This document shows, one piece after another, positions 1 through 11,668 of a stretch of DNA of 64,000 nucleotides. How positions within the stretch are numbered: position 1 is the first letter of the stretch; the number at the start of each line of letters is the position of its first letter. Origin of the DNA: Acidobacteriota bacterium (GTDB lineage Bacteria; Acidobacteriota; Terriglobia; Acidiferrales; UBA7541). Under the pieces are notes generated by a model. It made no database searches and had not been told where the DNA came from. It saw only the letters and a list, made by a program, of their open reading frames with translations. Position numbers and translations under genes: made by a program. The DNA is taken from positions 62,001 to 126,000 of the forward strand of contig JAJYLB010000003.1 in the NCBI GenBank assembly GCA_021788095.1. The letters run 5' to 3'.

Positions 1-1
1 G

Positions 2-253
2 GGGATTTTGAACAGGCTGGAGGCGGGCGGGGGGAAAGCGCTGCTGGTGGCGGAAGGCGAAAACCGCAATCTGGAGCTGGCGAGCCGGAATTTGGAGGGA
101 GTGAAGCTGATGCGGCCGGGCGAGTTGGGCGCGTACGACGTGCTGCAGCACGGGCGGCTGGTGCTGTCGAAGGAAGCGGCGCTGCGTTTGGGCGCGTCGC
201 TTTCCGGCTCAGGCGCCTCGCGGCAAGGGCGCGGGGCAGGGGAACGGTCATGA
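2..253 (+). CDS. rplD: 50S ribosomal protein L4, C-terminal part (5' end outside window)
   Basis: Translation NRLEAGGGKALLVAEGENRNLELASRNLEGVKLMRPGELGAYDVLQHGRLVLSKEA matches L4 C-terminus; sits directly upstream of rplW. Confidence 0.9.
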   Translation, partial: GILNRLEAGGGKALLVAEGENRNLELASRNLEGVKLMRPGELGAYDVLQHGRLVLSKEAALRLGASLSGSGASRQGRGAGERS

Positions 254-546
254 TCACCAACGCGTTCCAGATCATTCGCCGGCCGATCATCACCGAGAAG
301 GGCCTGGCGGTGAAAGAGACCCAGCACACGGTGGTGTTCGAGGTATCGGTCGCAGCGACCAAGACCCAGATCAAGGAGGCGGTACAGAAGATCTTCAAGG
401 TGAAAGTGGACGCGGTGCGCACCGCGAACTTCCACGGCAAATTCCGCCGCCGCGGCTTGCGCGGGGGCTACCGAGCCGATTGGAAAAAGGCGTACGTCCG
501 GCTGGCGCCGGGCGAGAAGATGATCGAGTATGCGGAGAATCTGTAA
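250..546 (+). CDS. rplW: 50S ribosomal protein L23
   Basis: IIRRPIITEKGLAVKE...VVFEVSVAATKTQIKEAVQKIFKVKVDAVRT; operon position. Confidence 0.97.
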   Translation: MITNAFQIIRRPIITEKGLAVKETQHTVVFEVSVAATKTQIKEAVQKIFKVKVDAVRTANFHGKFRRRGLRGGYRADWKKAYVRLAPGEKMIEYAENL

Positions 547-585
547 ACCCGCTGCCGGCCGCCATGCCGGCGGGAGGGCCGAACG

Positions 586-1407
586 ATGCCGCTAAAAAGC
601 TTCAAACCCTATACCGCTTCGCGCCGGTTCCTGACGGTGCTCGACAAGAGCGAGATCACCAAGGACCGGCCGGAAAAGAATCTGCTCGAGCCGCTCGCGC
701 GCTCGGGCGGCAGGAACAATCACGGCGAAATCACCTCCTGGCACCGTGGCGGGGGCCACAAGAAGATGTACCGGCGGATCGACTTCCGACGGGACAAAGT
801 GGGAGTGCCGGCGCGCGTGGCGGCGGTGGAATACGATCCCAACCGGTCGTCTCTGGTGGCGCTGCTGCACTACGCCGATGGAGACAAACGCTACATTCTC
901 CGGCCGCTGGGACTGGAGGTCGGGATGACGGTGGTGAGCGGGCCGGAGGCGGACATCCTGCCCGGCAACTCGCTGCCGCTGCGGAATATTCCTCCCGGCA
1001 CGCTGGTCCACAACATCGAGTTGTACCCAGGCCGCGGCGGGCAGATGGTGCGGGCGGCGGGCTCGGCGGCGCAACTGCTGAGCAAGGAAGGCGATTTCGC
1101 GCTGCTGAAACTGCCTTCGGGCGAAGTGCGGCGGGTGCGGGTGGAATGCACGGCGACCGTAGGGCAGGTGGGGAACGTCGATCACGAGAATGTGACGTTA
1201 GGCAAGGCCGGCCGGTCGCGCTGGCTGGGGATACGGCCGACGGTGCGCGGCGTGGCGATGAATCCGGTCGACCATCCGCACGGCGGCGGTGAGGGCCGAG
1301 TCAAAGGGAACCATCCGCAAACGCCATGGGGCCAGCCGACGCTGGGGGCGAAGACGCGCCGGCGTTCGCAAGGCCAGCAATATATCGTGCAGCGGCGGAA
1401 GCCCTGA
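586..1407 (+). CDS. rplB: 50S ribosomal protein L2
   Basis: [17 protein letters not shown]...[28 protein letters not shown]...[17 protein letters not shown]. Confidence 0.98.
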   Translation: MPLKSFKPYTASRRFLTVLDKSEITKDRPEKNLLEPLARSGGRNNHGEITSWHRGGGHKKMYRRIDFRRDKVGVPARVAAVEYDPNRSSLVALLHYADGDKRYILRPLGLEVGMTVVSGPEADILPGNSLPLRNIPPGTLVHNIELYPGRGGQMVRAAGSAAQLLSKEGDFALLKLPSGEVRRVRVECTATVGQVGNVDHENVTLGKAGRSRWLGIRPTVRGVAMNPVDHPHGGGEGRVKGNHPQTPWGQPTLGAKTRRRSQGQQYIVQRRKP

Positions 1408-1427
1408 CGGGCCGACAGGAAGCGTCG

Positions 1428-1763
1428 ATGAGCTTGGCGAGAAGAGAGACGAAGCGAAGAGGGATCGGGACGGCGCGAAGGCGCGAAGGCGCCCGGCGCC
1501 GGAGCGGCCGGCGGGCCGCGGCTCGGCTCAGAGGGAAAGCGCCGGTGACGGCGAAGGGCCGGGTGCAAACGGGACCGCCGACGGTGCTGTTCCGGGTGTG
1601 CAAATCGGGCTGGGCGGTGCTGACCGAGAAAGTGCCGAGCGCTCCCGACACGCGTTTCGTTTGTCCGTTTTGCCCGCGATCTCACCGGGTGCCGGGGCCG
1701 GTGCGCGGATTTCGCCGGGTGCGGCGGCCGCAATGGCTGAAGCTGCACCGGGTGCTGGAGTAA
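1428..1763 (+). CDS. Hypothetical Arg-rich basic protein between rplB and rpsS
   Basis: 111-aa ORF from ATG 1428, AGGA-type SD just upstream, G/C-rich third codon positions especially in the second half; CPFC motif in C-terminal half. No family recognised. Confidence 0.6.
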   Translation: MSLARRETKRRGIGTARRREGARRRSGRRAAARLRGKAPVTAKGRVQTGPPTVLFRVCKSGWAVLTEKVPSAPDTRFVCPFCPRSHRVPGPVRGFRRVRRPQWLKLHRVLE

Positions 1764-1773
1764 GGAACCTTTC

Positions 1774-2154
1774 ATGCCGCGCTCACTAAAGAAGGGACCG
1801 TTCGTGGATGAGCCGCTACGGGAGAAGGTGGAAGCGCTCAACTCGAGCAACGAGAAGAAGGTGGTGAAGACCTGGTCGCGGCGATCGACCATCGTGCCGG
1901 ATATGATCGGGCACACCATCGCCGTGCATAACGGGAAGAAGTTCATTCCCGTGTACATCACCGAACAGATGGTGGGGCACAAACTCGGGGAATTTTCGCC
2001 GACGCGCAGTTTCCGCGGGCACGCCGTGCACGCCGCGCTGGAAAAGGCGGCGGCGCTGGCCGGCGCGCCAGGCGCGCCAGTGGCGCCGGGCGGGCCGGGC
2101 GCGCCGGTGAAGGCGCCGGCGGGCGGCGGAACGCCGGGCGGAGGCCAGGGGTAA
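1774..2154 (+). CDS. rpsS: 30S ribosomal protein S19 with Ala/Gly/Pro-rich C-terminal extension
   Basis: [15 protein letters not shown]...[51 protein letters not shown]. Confidence 0.97.
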   Translation: MPRSLKKGPFVDEPLREKVEALNSSNEKKVVKTWSRRSTIVPDMIGHTIAVHNGKKFIPVYITEQMVGHKLGEFSPTRSFRGHAVHAALEKAAALAGAPGAPVAPGGPGAPVKAPAGGGTPGGGQG

Positions 2155-2157
2155 GCC

Positions 2158-2685
2158 ATGGCGACCGAGCCGTTGCCGATTTCGCAGCCGCTGGAAGGGG
2201 TAGCCATCGCGCGTTTCGTGCGGCATTCGCCGCAGAAGGCGCGGCTGGTGATCGATCTGATCCGAGGCGAAGGGGCCGGGCAGGCGCTGACGGTGCTTGG
2301 CGGGGCGAGGAAGCGCGCGGCGCGAGACATCGCCAAGGTGCTGCGCAGCGCGATCGCCAACGTCCAGCGCAAAGCCGAGGACGCCGGCTCGTCGCTCGAC
2401 GTCGACCACCTGTACGTAAGCCGGTGCGCGGTGAACGCGGGGCCGGTGATGAAGCGGTTCCGGGGCGCGCCGTTCGGGCGCGCGCACGGCTACGTCCACC
2501 GCACCTGCCACATCGTCGTGGCGGTGGCCGAGCGGGCGAGGGCGGCGGCGCAGCGCGCCGAAGCGCCCACGACCGTGCGAGGGCGTGTGGGGAAAGCTTT
2601 GGACACGGCGCGGCGGCAGCAAGAGGTCCAGGCGAAGAGGAGGCAGAAGGTGGAGAAGAGACTGAAGAAGGGTGGGAAGAAGTAG
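2158..2685 (+). CDS. rplV: 50S ribosomal protein L22 with basic C-terminal extension
   Basis: [20 protein letters not shown]...[36 protein letters not shown]. Confidence 0.95.
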   Translation: MATEPLPISQPLEGVAIARFVRHSPQKARLVIDLIRGEGAGQALTVLGGARKRAARDIAKVLRSAIANVQRKAEDAGSSLDVDHLYVSRCAVNAGPVMKRFRGAPFGRAHGYVHRTCHIVVAVAERARAAAQRAEAPTTVRGRVGKALDTARRQQEVQAKRRQKVEKRLKKGGKK

Positions 2686-2687
2686 CC

Positions 2688-3344
2688 ATGGGACAGAAGA
2701 CCCACCCCTACGGCTTCCGGCTGGGCTACAACAAGACCTGGCGATCGCGCTGGTTCGCGCGCCGGGAATACGCCGACCTGCTGCACGAAGACGTGGAGCT
2801 GCGGGATCGGCTGAAGAAGCGGCTGGCCTCGGCCGGGGTCAGCTCGATCGAAATCGAGCGGGCGGCGAACAAGCTGGTGATCCGGATCTACACGGCGCGG
2901 CCGGGGATCATCATCGGGCGCAAGGGCTCGGAAATCGACAAGCTCAAGAACGAGATTCAGCAGCGCACCCGCCGCGAGGTGCACATCGACATTCAGGAAG
3001 TGCACCGGCCCGAGCTGGACGCGCAACTGGTGGCGGAGTCGATCGCGCTGCAGCTCGAGAAGCGGGTGGCGTTCCGGCGGGCGATGCGGAAGGCCGTGGA
3101 TTCAGCGCTGCGGTTCGGCTGCAAGGGGATCAAGGTGCGCGTGGCGGGGCGGTTGAACGGGGCGGAAATCGCGCGGAAGGAGTGGTACCTGCAGGGGCGG
3201 CTGCCGCTGCAGAACCTGAGCGCCGACATCGAGTTTGGATTCGCGCAGGCGTACACCACCTACGGCGTGATCGGGGTGAAGTGCTGGGTCTACCGCGGGG
3301 AGAGCCGGCCCACAGGCCTGCAGCTCGACACCGCGCTGGCGTAG
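2688..3344 (+). CDS. rpsC: 30S ribosomal protein S3
   Basis: [24 protein letters not shown]...[17 protein letters not shown]...[13 protein letters not shown]. Confidence 0.97.
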   Translation: MGQKTHPYGFRLGYNKTWRSRWFARREYADLLHEDVELRDRLKKRLASAGVSSIEIERAANKLVIRIYTARPGIIIGRKGSEIDKLKNEIQQRTRREVHIDIQEVHRPELDAQLVAESIALQLEKRVAFRRAMRKAVDSALRFGCKGIKVRVAGRLNGAEIARKEWYLQGRLPLQNLSADIEFGFAQAYTTYGVIGVKCWVYRGESRPTGLQLDTALA

Positions 3345-3371
3345 AGCAAGGAAGAGGATACGGCGATGTTG

Positions 3372-3782
3372 ATGCCGAAGAAAGTGAAATACCGGAAGCA
3401 GCAGCGCGGCCGGCGCAACGGCAAGGCGTGGCGCGGGTCGAGCCTGGCGTTCGGCGAGTACGGGCTCAAGGCGATGGAAAACGCCTGGATCACCGACCGG
3501 CAAATCGAAGCCGCGCGCGTGGCGATTACGCGGTTCATCAAGCGGTCGGGGAAGCTGTGGATCCGCGTGTTTCCCGACAAGCCGTTCACCAAGAAGCCCG
3601 CGGAAACCCGCATGGGGAAGGGGAAAGGGGCGGTGGAGCGCTGGGTGGCGGTGGTCAAGCCCGGGCGGATTCTCTTCGAGATGGCGGGGATCGACCAGCA
3701 GACGGCCCGGAAGGCGCTGGATCTGGCGGCGCACAAGATGCCGATTCCAACCGAGTTCGTGGCGCGCGGCGGGGGCGAGTGA
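3372..3782 (+). CDS. rplP: 50S ribosomal protein L16 (start 3366 or 3372)
   Basis: [34 protein letters not shown]...[33 protein letters not shown]. Confidence 0.95.
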   Translation: MPKKVKYRKQQRGRRNGKAWRGSSLAFGEYGLKAMENAWITDRQIEAARVAITRFIKRSGKLWIRVFPDKPFTKKPAETRMGKGKGAVERWVAVVKPGRILFEMAGIDQQTARKALDLAAHKMPIPTEFVARGGGE

Positions 3783-4009
3783 TGCCGGAGAAGGCGGGGA
3801 AGCTGCGGCAGGTGGGCCCGAAGGAGCTCGAAGTGCAGAAGGGCGAGCTGGCCGAAGAGCTGTTCCGGCTGCGTTTTCAGATCGCCTCGGGGCAACTCGA
3901 GGGCCTGAAGCGCTACCGGGAGGCGCGGCGGGATTTGGCGCGGGTGAATACGCTGCTTGGCGAATTCGCGCGCGCGGAGAAGAAGGAAAAGGAATCCGAT
4001 GGACGCTGA
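3782..4009 (+). CDS. rpmC: 50S ribosomal protein L29
   Basis: [65 protein letters not shown] overlap with rplP. Confidence 0.93.
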   Translation: MPEKAGKLRQVGPKELEVQKGELAEELFRLRFQIASGQLEGLKRYREARRDLARVNTLLGEFARAEKKEKESDGR

Positions 4010-4316
4010 GACGAAACAGGCGCCCCAGGCGCCGGGAACCGCTCCCGGGGGCAAGCGCCGGCAGTCGGTGGTGGGCGTGGTGACCAGCGCGAAGATGCAG
4101 AAGACGATTGTCGTGCGGGTGAACCGCGCGGCGAAGCACCGGCTCTACCAGCGGGTGATCCGGCGCGCCAAGAAATTCTACGCCCACGACGAACACCAAC
4201 AGGCGCGCGCGGGGGACACCGTGCGGATCGAAGCCACCCGGCCGCTCTCGCGGCTGAAGCGGTGGCGGCTGGTGGAAGTGCTGTCGCGGGCGCGCGGCGC
4301 GGAGCGGGAGGAGTAG
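3999..4316 (+). CDS. rpsQ: 30S ribosomal protein S17 with N-terminal extension
   Basis: RRQSVVGVVTSAKMQKTIVVRVNRAAKHRLYQRVIRRAKKFYAHDE...GDTVRIEATRPLSRLKRWRLVEVL. Confidence 0.94.
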   Translation: MDAETKQAPQAPGTAPGGKRRQSVVGVVTSAKMQKTIVVRVNRAAKHRLYQRVIRRAKKFYAHDEHQQARAGDTVRIEATRPLSRLKRWRLVEVLSRARGAEREE

Positions 4317-4322
4317 CGAGCC

Positions 4323-4685
4323 ATGATCCAGATGCGCACGTGGCTGACCGTCGCCGACAATTCCGGCGCCCGCCGGATCACCTGCATCCTGCCGCTGGGC
4401 GCGGGTCTGCGGGCTGGACTGGGCGACGTGATCACGGCGGCGGTGAAGGAAGCCGCTCCCGACAGCAGCATCAAGAAGGGCAAGGTGGTGCGGGCGGTGG
4501 TGGTGCGGACGCGGAAAGAGCACCGGCGGCGCGACGGCACCTACATCCGGTTCGACGACAACGCGGCGGTGCTGATCAACGAGGCCGGCGAGCCGGTGGG
4601 AACGCGCGTCTTCGGCCCGGTGGCGCGGGAGCTGCGGGAGAAGAAATTCGCCAAGATCATCTCGCTGGCCCCGGAGGTGTGGTAG
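4323..4685 (+). CDS. rplN: 50S ribosomal protein L14
   Basis: [22 protein letters not shown]...[60 protein letters not shown]. Confidence 0.97.
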   Translation: MIQMRTWLTVADNSGARRITCILPLGAGLRAGLGDVITAAVKEAAPDSSIKKGKVVRAVVVRTRKEHRRRDGTYIRFDDNAAVLINEAGEPVGTRVFGPVARELREKKFAKIISLAPEVW

Positions 4686-4687
4686 CC

Positions 4688-5011
4688 ATGGAGAGGCGAA
4701 CGCTGCTGCGCCGCGGGGACACGGTCCGCGTGATCGCCGGGCGCGACAAAGGCAAGAGCGGGAAGATCCTCGGAATCGACGCGGGGCGGGTGACCGTCGA
4801 GCGGGTGAACATCATCAAGCGGCACACGCGCGCCAACCCTTCGCGCAACGTGCGGGGAGGAATCCTCGAGAAGGAATCGCCGATCCACCTTTCGAACGTC
4901 ATGATCGTGTGTCCGGGCTGCGGGAAGGCCACGCGCATCGGGCGCAGCGCGCGCCCAGACGGCACCCGGGCGCGAACGTGCCGGCGCTGCAACGTTTCCT
5001 TGGACCAGTGA
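4688..5011 (+). CDS. rplX: 50S ribosomal protein L24 with C-terminal zinc-ribbon motifs
   Basis: RRGDTVRVIAGRDKGKSGKIL...PIHLSNVMIVCPGCGKATRIG...RTCRRCN. Confidence 0.96.
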   Translation: MERRTLLRRGDTVRVIAGRDKGKSGKILGIDAGRVTVERVNIIKRHTRANPSRNVRGGILEKESPIHLSNVMIVCPGCGKATRIGRSARPDGTRARTCRRCNVSLDQ

Positions 5012-5014
5012 GCC

Positions 5015-5557
5015 ATGGCGACCCGACTCCATGAACGCTACGTGAACGACGCCGTCCCGGCGCTGATGAAGCGGTTCGGATACAAGAACCGGATGGCCGT
5101 GCCGCGCCTGGTGCGGATCACGCTGAATATCGGGCTGGGGGAAGCCAGCCAGAACATCAAGCTGCTCGACGTGGCGGCGCAGGAGCTGGGCCAGATCACC
5201 GGCCAGAAGCCGGTGATCACGCGGGCGAAGAAATCGATCGCGAATTTCAAGATCCGGAAGGGGATGCCCATCGGGACGATGGTGACGCTGCGGGGCGAGC
5301 GGATGTACGAGTTTCTCGACCGGCTGGCGAACGTCGTCTTGCCGCGCGTGCGCGATTTCCGCGGTTTGCCGGCCAACGCGTTCGACGGGCGCGGCAACTA
5401 CACGCTGGGGTTGAGGGATCAACTGGTATTTCCGGAAATCGATTACACCCGGGTGGACAAGGTGAAGGGGCTGAACATCTGCTTCAGCACCTCCGCCGCC
5501 ACCGACGAAGAGGGGCGGGAGCTGCTGCAATTGCTCGGCCTGCCCCTGCGGGGTTAA
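5015..5557 (+). CDS. rplE: 50S ribosomal protein L5
   Basis: [41 protein letters not shown]...[24 protein letters not shown]. Confidence 0.97.
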   Translation: MATRLHERYVNDAVPALMKRFGYKNRMAVPRLVRITLNIGLGEASQNIKLLDVAAQELGQITGQKPVITRAKKSIANFKIRKGMPIGTMVTLRGERMYEFLDRLANVVLPRVRDFRGLPANAFDGRGNYTLGLRDQLVFPEIDYTRVDKVKGLNICFSTSAATDEEGRELLQLLGLPLRG

Positions 5558-5568
5558 AGGAGCGAAAG

Positions 5569-5754
5569 GTGGCGCGCACCTGTCAGTTCGCCAAGATGCA
5601 CAAGAAGCTGAAATACAAGATTCGCGCGCGGAACCGGTGCCGCATCTGCGGCCGGCCGCGCGGTTTCCTGCGCAAATTCGAGATGTGCCGGATCTGTTTC
5701 CGGGCGCGGGCGCTGCGCGGGGAGATACCGGGCGTGATCAAGGCCAGTTGGTAG
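5569..5754 (+). CDS. rpsN: 30S ribosomal protein S14, zinc-binding type Z (GTG start)
   Basis: 61 aa, [38 protein letters not shown]; CxxC-CxxC. Confidence 0.96.
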   Translation: MARTCQFAKMHKKLKYKIRARNRCRICGRPRGFLRKFEMCRICFRARALRGEIPGVIKASW

Positions 5755-5764
5755 GACGCCGAAG

Positions 5765-6163
5765 ATGATGACAGACCCAATCAGCGACATGCTCACCCGA
5801 ATCCGCAACGCGGCGCGCGGCCGGCAGGCGCGCGTCGAGATGCCGGCCTCGCACCAGAAGACCGAGATCGCCCGCATCCTGAAGGAGGAGGGTTACATCT
5901 CCACCTTCAAGGTGGTGGAAGAGACCAAGGCGAAGAAGACGCTGCGGGTGTTTTTGAAATCCGCGCCTAGCCGGCAGAACGTCATCACCAACCTCCAGCG
6001 CGTTTCGCGGCCCGGACGCCGGGTGTACGTCGCCAAGGACGAAATCCGGCCGGTGATGGGCGGGACGGGAATCAATATTCTGAGCACGCCCCAGGGAGTG
6101 ATGACCGGGCATGCGGCGCGCCGCGCCGGTGTGGGCGGCGAAGTACTCTGCGAGGTCTGGTAA
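5765..6163 (+). CDS. rpsH: 30S ribosomal protein S8
   Basis: [15 protein letters not shown]...VISRPGRR-like [15 protein letters not shown]...[31 protein letters not shown]. Confidence 0.97.
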   Translation: MMTDPISDMLTRIRNAARGRQARVEMPASHQKTEIARILKEEGYISTFKVVEETKAKKTLRVFLKSAPSRQNVITNLQRVSRPGRRVYVAKDEIRPVMGGTGINILSTPQGVMTGHAARRAGVGGEVLCEVW

Positions 6164-6164
6164 C

Positions 6165-6707
6165 GTGTCGCGCATCGGAAACACACCGGTACCGGTTCCC
6201 GCGAAGGTGAAGGTGGAAATCGCGGACGGTTCGGTTCGCGTCGAAGGACCCAAGGGCAAGCTGGAAATTTCCTTGCCGCCAGGCATCCGGTTCGAGCGCC
6301 AGGGGGAGAACCTGGTGGCGCTGCGGGACGGGGAAAACCGGCGGGCGTTCCACGGGCTGGCGCGGGCCTTGGTGGCGAACGCGGTGCTCGGGGTGAACCA
6401 GGGCTTCAAAAAGGATTTGATGATCGTCGGAGTCGGGTACCGCGCCGAGGTCAAGGGGCGGACGGCGGTGTTCAGCCTGGGCTATTCGCATCCGGTGGAA
6501 TTCCCCATTCCCGCGGGCATCGATATCTCCGTCGATCGCCAGACGATCAGCGTGAGCGGAGCGGACAAGGCCCAGGTGGGCCAAGTCGCCGCGAACATCC
6601 GCGCGTTGCGGCCGCCCGATCCCTACAAGCAGAAGGGAATCCAACTGGTCGGCGAGCGGCTGAAGAAGAAAGCGGGCAAGGCCGGCCTCAAGGCCGCCGG
6701 AACGTAA
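6165..6707 (+). CDS. rplF: 50S ribosomal protein L6 (GTG start)
   Basis: VSRIGNTPVPVPAKVKVEI...VEGPKGKLEISLP...GVGYRAEVKGRTAVFSLGYSHPVEFPIPAGI. Confidence 0.96.
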   Translation: MSRIGNTPVPVPAKVKVEIADGSVRVEGPKGKLEISLPPGIRFERQGENLVALRDGENRRAFHGLARALVANAVLGVNQGFKKDLMIVGVGYRAEVKGRTAVFSLGYSHPVEFPIPAGIDISVDRQTISVSGADKAQVGQVAANIRALRPPDPYKQKGIQLVGERLKKKAGKAGLKAAGT

Positions 6708-6728
6708 GGATCAAGGAAGGGAGAAGCC

Positions 6729-7109
6729 GTGGCTGTCGTACCGATACGCAAGCTAACGCGAAGCGCCCATCGCCGCCAGTTGCACCGGAGGGTGAGGCGG
6801 CGGGTCCGCGGCACGGCCCAGCGGCCGCGCCTGGCGGTGTTCCGCTCGCTGCGGCACGTCTACGCGCAACTGATCGACGACCAGACGGGGCGCACGGCGG
6901 CCTCGGCCAGCTCGGTGGATCCCGAGTTTCTGAAGCAGCTCAAGACCGGCGGTAACATCGCCGCGGCAAAGCTGGTGGGCAAGCTGATCGGTGAGCGAGC
7001 CCGCGCCGCCGGCCACACGCAAGCGGTCTTCGACCGCGGCGGCTACCAGTATCACGGCCGGGTAAAGGCGCTGGCGGAAGCCGCGCGCGCCTCCGGCCTC
7101 GAGTTCTAA
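6729..7109 (+). CDS. rplR: 50S ribosomal protein L18
   Basis: [40 protein letters not shown]...[20 protein letters not shown]. Confidence 0.96.
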   Translation: MAVVPIRKLTRSAHRRQLHRRVRRRVRGTAQRPRLAVFRSLRHVYAQLIDDQTGRTAASASSVDPEFLKQLKTGGNIAAAKLVGKLIGERARAAGHTQAVFDRGGYQYHGRVKALAEAARASGLEF

Positions 7110-7112
7110 CCC

Positions 7113-7649
7113 ATGTCGAAAAACGTGCTCAAACAAATGCTCGCGGTTCGCCGGCCCGTGGAAGTGAACGCGGCGAATCTGAAAGACCAAGTCGTGGCCA
7201 TCAACCGCGTGACGAAGGTCGTCAAGGGCGGCAAGAACCTGAGCTTCTCGGCGTTGGTGGTGGTGGGCGATCAAGCCGGCCACGCCGGCTTCGGAATGGG
7301 GAAGGCGCGCGAAGTCCCCATGGCGATCCGGAAAGCGATCGAGCAGGCGAAGAAGAACATGATCCGGGTAAACCTGAAGGGGACGACCGTGCCGTACATG
7401 GTGGTCGGGCGATTCGGATCGGCGCGAGTGTTGCTGAAGCCGGCGCCGGAAGGCACGGGCTTGATCGCGGGCGGCGCGGTGCGCGCGGCGATGGAAGTGG
7501 CGGGGATCGGGAACATCCTGACGAAGTCGATCGGGGCGTCGAACCCGCACAACGTGGTCAAGGCCACGTTCGACGCGCTGTTGCGGCTGCGCGACGCTTC
7601 GGAAGTGGCGGAGCGGCGCGGGAAGCATTCCCAGACGGCATCGGCGTAG
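7113..7649 (+). CDS. rpsE: 30S ribosomal protein S5
   Basis: [61 protein letters not shown]. Confidence 0.97.
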   Translation: MSKNVLKQMLAVRRPVEVNAANLKDQVVAINRVTKVVKGGKNLSFSALVVVGDQAGHAGFGMGKAREVPMAIRKAIEQAKKNMIRVNLKGTTVPYMVVGRFGSARVLLKPAPEGTGLIAGGAVRAAMEVAGIGNILTKSIGASNPHNVVKATFDALLRLRDASEVAERRGKHSQTASA

Positions 7650-7669
7650 GAGCGGGCGGAGGCGCGAGG

Positions 7670-7885
7670 ATGGCGAAACGGAGCAAAGCGGCGGCGGAAA
7701 GCCGGCTGCGGATCCGCTGGGTGCGCAGCGCGATCGGCAACCCCGACCGCGTGAGGGAAACGATTCGCGGGCTCGGCTTGCATCGCCTGCACGAAGTGGT
7801 GGAGCGGCCCGACACGCCCGCGGTGCGCGGAATGATCGACAAAGTGCGTCATTTGGTGGAAGTGACCACGGGAACGGAACAGTGA
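7670..7885 (+). CDS. rpmD: 50S ribosomal protein L30
   Basis: [53 protein letters not shown]; between rpsE and rplO. Confidence 0.93.
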   Translation: MAKRSKAAAESRLRIRWVRSAIGNPDRVRETIRGLGLHRLHEVVERPDTPAVRGMIDKVRHLVEVTTGTEQ

Positions 7886-8345
7886 GCGCGAACGAAACGA
7901 CACCTCCCACGCTCTCGAACCTGCGGCCGCCGGCCGGCTCGCGCTCGCGCAAAACGCGCGTGGGCCGCGGCATGGGCTCGAAGCTCGGGAAAACCGCCGG
8001 CCGCGGAAACAAGGGCGGCAAGTCCCGCAGCGGATTCCGGCGGCGGCGGGGATTCGAAGGCGGGCAGATGCCTTTGCATCGCCGGCTGCCGAAGCGCGGC
8101 TTCCGGAACGTTTTCGGCCACGACTACGCCGTGGTGAATCTCGGCTCGCTGGGCGGTTTCGCCGCCGGGGAGACCGTCACGCCGGAGCGGCTGCGCGAGT
8201 TGGGGATGGTGCGCGACCGGACGCTGCCGGTGAAGATTTTGGGAGAAGGCGAGCTGAAGGCGGCGCTCACGGTGCGCGCGCACGCTTTTAGCAAGTCGGC
8301 GCTCGAGAAGATCAGCGCCGCAGGCGGGACCGCGGAGCGGCTGGG

Positions 8346-8349
<4 letters not shown>
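7882..8349 (+). CDS. rplO: 50S ribosomal protein L15
   Basis: [41 protein letters not shown]...[17 protein letters not shown]. Confidence 0.96.
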
Positions 8350-9761
<1,412 letters not shown>

Positions 9762-9762
9762 T

Positions 9763-10467
9763 TTGAGTGAAGCGGATCGAGCGATAAGAGGCCTGCCACG
9801 CCCGGTGGTTTTGATCGGTCCCCCGGGCGCCGGCAAAGGCACCCAGGCAAAGGGACTCGCCCGGGTCTACGGCGTGCCGCACCTATCGACCGGTGACATG
9901 TTTCGCGAGAACATCCGGCGGGGCACGGCGGTGGGCCGGCAGGCGCAAGCGGCGATGAAGCGGGGCGACCTGGTTTCGGACGAGATCGTCGTGGCGATGG
10001 TGGGCGAGCGGCTGGCGGAGCCGGATTGCGCCGGGGGATTCGTCCTCGACGGCTTTCCGCGCACGGTGGCGCAGGCGGAAGCGCTCGCAGGCTTGCTGCG
10101 GCGCGCGGGCGGCGCCGAGCCCGTGGCGGTGGAGATTCAGGTGGATTCGTCGCTGCTGCTGCGGCGGCTCACCGGCCGGCGCATGTGCAAAGTGGACGGG
10201 GAGATATACAATATCTACGATCGCCCACCTAAGACGCCGGGCCGCTGCGACCGCGATGGCGGCGAGTTGGTGCAGCGGGACGACGACCGCGAGGAAGTGA
10301 TTCGGGAACGGCTGGCGGAATACGAGAAGCATACCTTGCCTCTGTTGGAGTACTACCGCCGGCAGGGCCAACTCGAGGAAGTGGATGGCTCGGGAGAGGC
10401 CGCGGCGGTGACGCGCGCCCTGGTGGATGCGATCGAGCGAAAAGAGTACCGTGGCCGTCATCTGTAA
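9763..10467 (+). CDS. adk: Adenylate kinase (TTG start)
   Basis: [37 protein letters not shown]...GFVLDGFPRTVAQAEAL; LID motif CKVDG...CDRDGG. Confidence 0.95.
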   Translation: MSEADRAIRGLPRPVVLIGPPGAGKGTQAKGLARVYGVPHLSTGDMFRENIRRGTAVGRQAQAAMKRGDLVSDEIVVAMVGERLAEPDCAGGFVLDGFPRTVAQAEALAGLLRRAGGAEPVAVEIQVDSSLLLRRLTGRRMCKVDGEIYNIYDRPPKTPGRCDRDGGELVQRDDDREEVIRERLAEYEKHTLPLLEYYRRQGQLEEVDGSGEAAAVTRALVDAIERKEYRGRHL

Positions 10468-11227
10468 GTCCCGGACGGAACTCGAGACGATGCACCGGGC
10501 CGGGCTCGTCGTTTGGAACGTGCTCGAGGAATTAAGGCAGATGGTTCGACCGGGCATGACGACGATGGAACTGGACCAACACGCCGAACGTCGCGTAGCC
10601 GAGTTGGGGGCGCGGCCGGCGTTCAAGGGATACCGCGGGTACCCGGCCGTGCTGTGCACGTCCATCAACGAGGAAGTGGTACACGGGATTCCGTCGCCCA
10701 AGCGAGTGCTGAAGGAGGGCGACATCCTTTCGCTGGATTTCGGGGCGGAGGTCGACGGCTATTTTGGCGACGCGGCCGTCACCGTGCCCGTAGGCAGGAT
10801 TTCGGCCGAGCTCGAGCGCCTGCTGCGAACGACGCGCGAGTCGCTCGATCGGGCCATCGATCAGTGCCGGCCTGGCAACCGTCTGGGCGACATCTCGCAC
10901 GCGGTGCAGAGCTGGGCAGAGCGGCATGGGTATTCGGTGGTTCGCGAGCTGGTCGGACACGGCATCGGCACGCGGATGCACGAGGACCTGCAACTGCCGA
11001 ATTACGGCGAGCCGGGCCGCGGGCCGCGGCTGCGGGAAGGGATGACGCTGGCCATCGAACCGATGGTGAACTCCGGAGGGCCGGGGATCCGGGTGCTCGA
11101 CGACGAATGGACGGCGGTGAGCGCCGATGGCAGCTATTCCGCCCATTTCGAACACACGGTGGCCGTTACCGCGGAAGGTCCGTGGATCTTGACGCGGCCG
11201 CGCGAGGTGGAGGGGCCGAGTTGGTAG
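10451..11227 (+). CDS. map: Methionine aminopeptidase type I (GTG 10451 likely; ORF track starts at 10427)
   Basis: [18 protein letters not shown]...[22 protein letters not shown]...[20 protein letters not shown]...[18 protein letters not shown]. Confidence 0.94.
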   Translation: MAVICKSRTELETMHRAGLVVWNVLEELRQMVRPGMTTMELDQHAERRVAELGARPAFKGYRGYPAVLCTSINEEVVHGIPSPKRVLKEGDILSLDFGAEVDGYFGDAAVTVPVGRISAELERLLRTTRESLDRAIDQCRPGNRLGDISHAVQSWAERHGYSVVRELVGHGIGTRMHEDLQLPNYGEPGRGPRLREGMTLAIEPMVNSGGPGIRVLDDEWTAVSADGSYSAHFEHTVAVTAEGPWILTRPREVEGPSW

Positions 11228-11249
11228 AGGCAGGGGCGCCAAAGCGATC

Positions 11250-11516
11250 GTGAACAGACCCAGGAGCAAGCAGGATCGGCGGCGGGAGCAGTCGGAAACC
11301 CCGAAGGAAGGCGCCATCGAGGTGATGGGGACGGTGATCGAACCGTTGCCCAACGCCATGTTCCGGGTCGAGCTGGACAACAAGCATCAGGTGCTCGCCC
11401 ATATCTCCGGCAAGATGCGCAAGAATTTCATTCGCATCCTGGCCGGCGATCGCGTCACCGTGGAGCTTTCGCCGTACGATTTGACGCGCGGCCGCATCAC
11501 CTACCGCTTCAAATAG
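11250..11516 (+). CDS. infA: Translation initiation factor IF-1 with basic N-terminal extension
   Basis: [68 protein letters not shown]. Confidence 0.95.
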   Translation: MNRPRSKQDRRREQSETPKEGAIEVMGTVIEPLPNAMFRVELDNKHQVLAHISGKMRKNFIRILAGDRVTVELSPYDLTRGRITYRFK

Positions 11517-11542
11517 GTTGCGGCCGAGCTGGGGAGTGGAGA

Positions 11543-11656
11543 ATGAAGGTACGAGCTTCGGTGAAGAAGATTTGCGATAAGTGCAAGGTCATACATCGGC
11601 GCGGCGTGGTGCGGGTGATCTGTCCCAACCCGAAACACAAACAGCGCCAGGGATAA
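11543..11656 (+). CDS. rpmJ: 50S ribosomal protein L36
   Basis: [37 protein letters not shown], read directly from sequence; below the ORF-track length cutoff. Confidence 0.96.
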   Translation: MKVRASVKKICDKCKVIHRRGVVRVICPNPKHKQRQG

Positions 11657-11668
11657 AGGGAGAGACAC

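Noticed and set aside
1289-1789. Alternative 166-aa frame across the rplB-rpsS gap
   Set aside because: Overlaps the rplB end and the rpsS start; the 1428-1763 frame shows better codon-position bias and its own SD.
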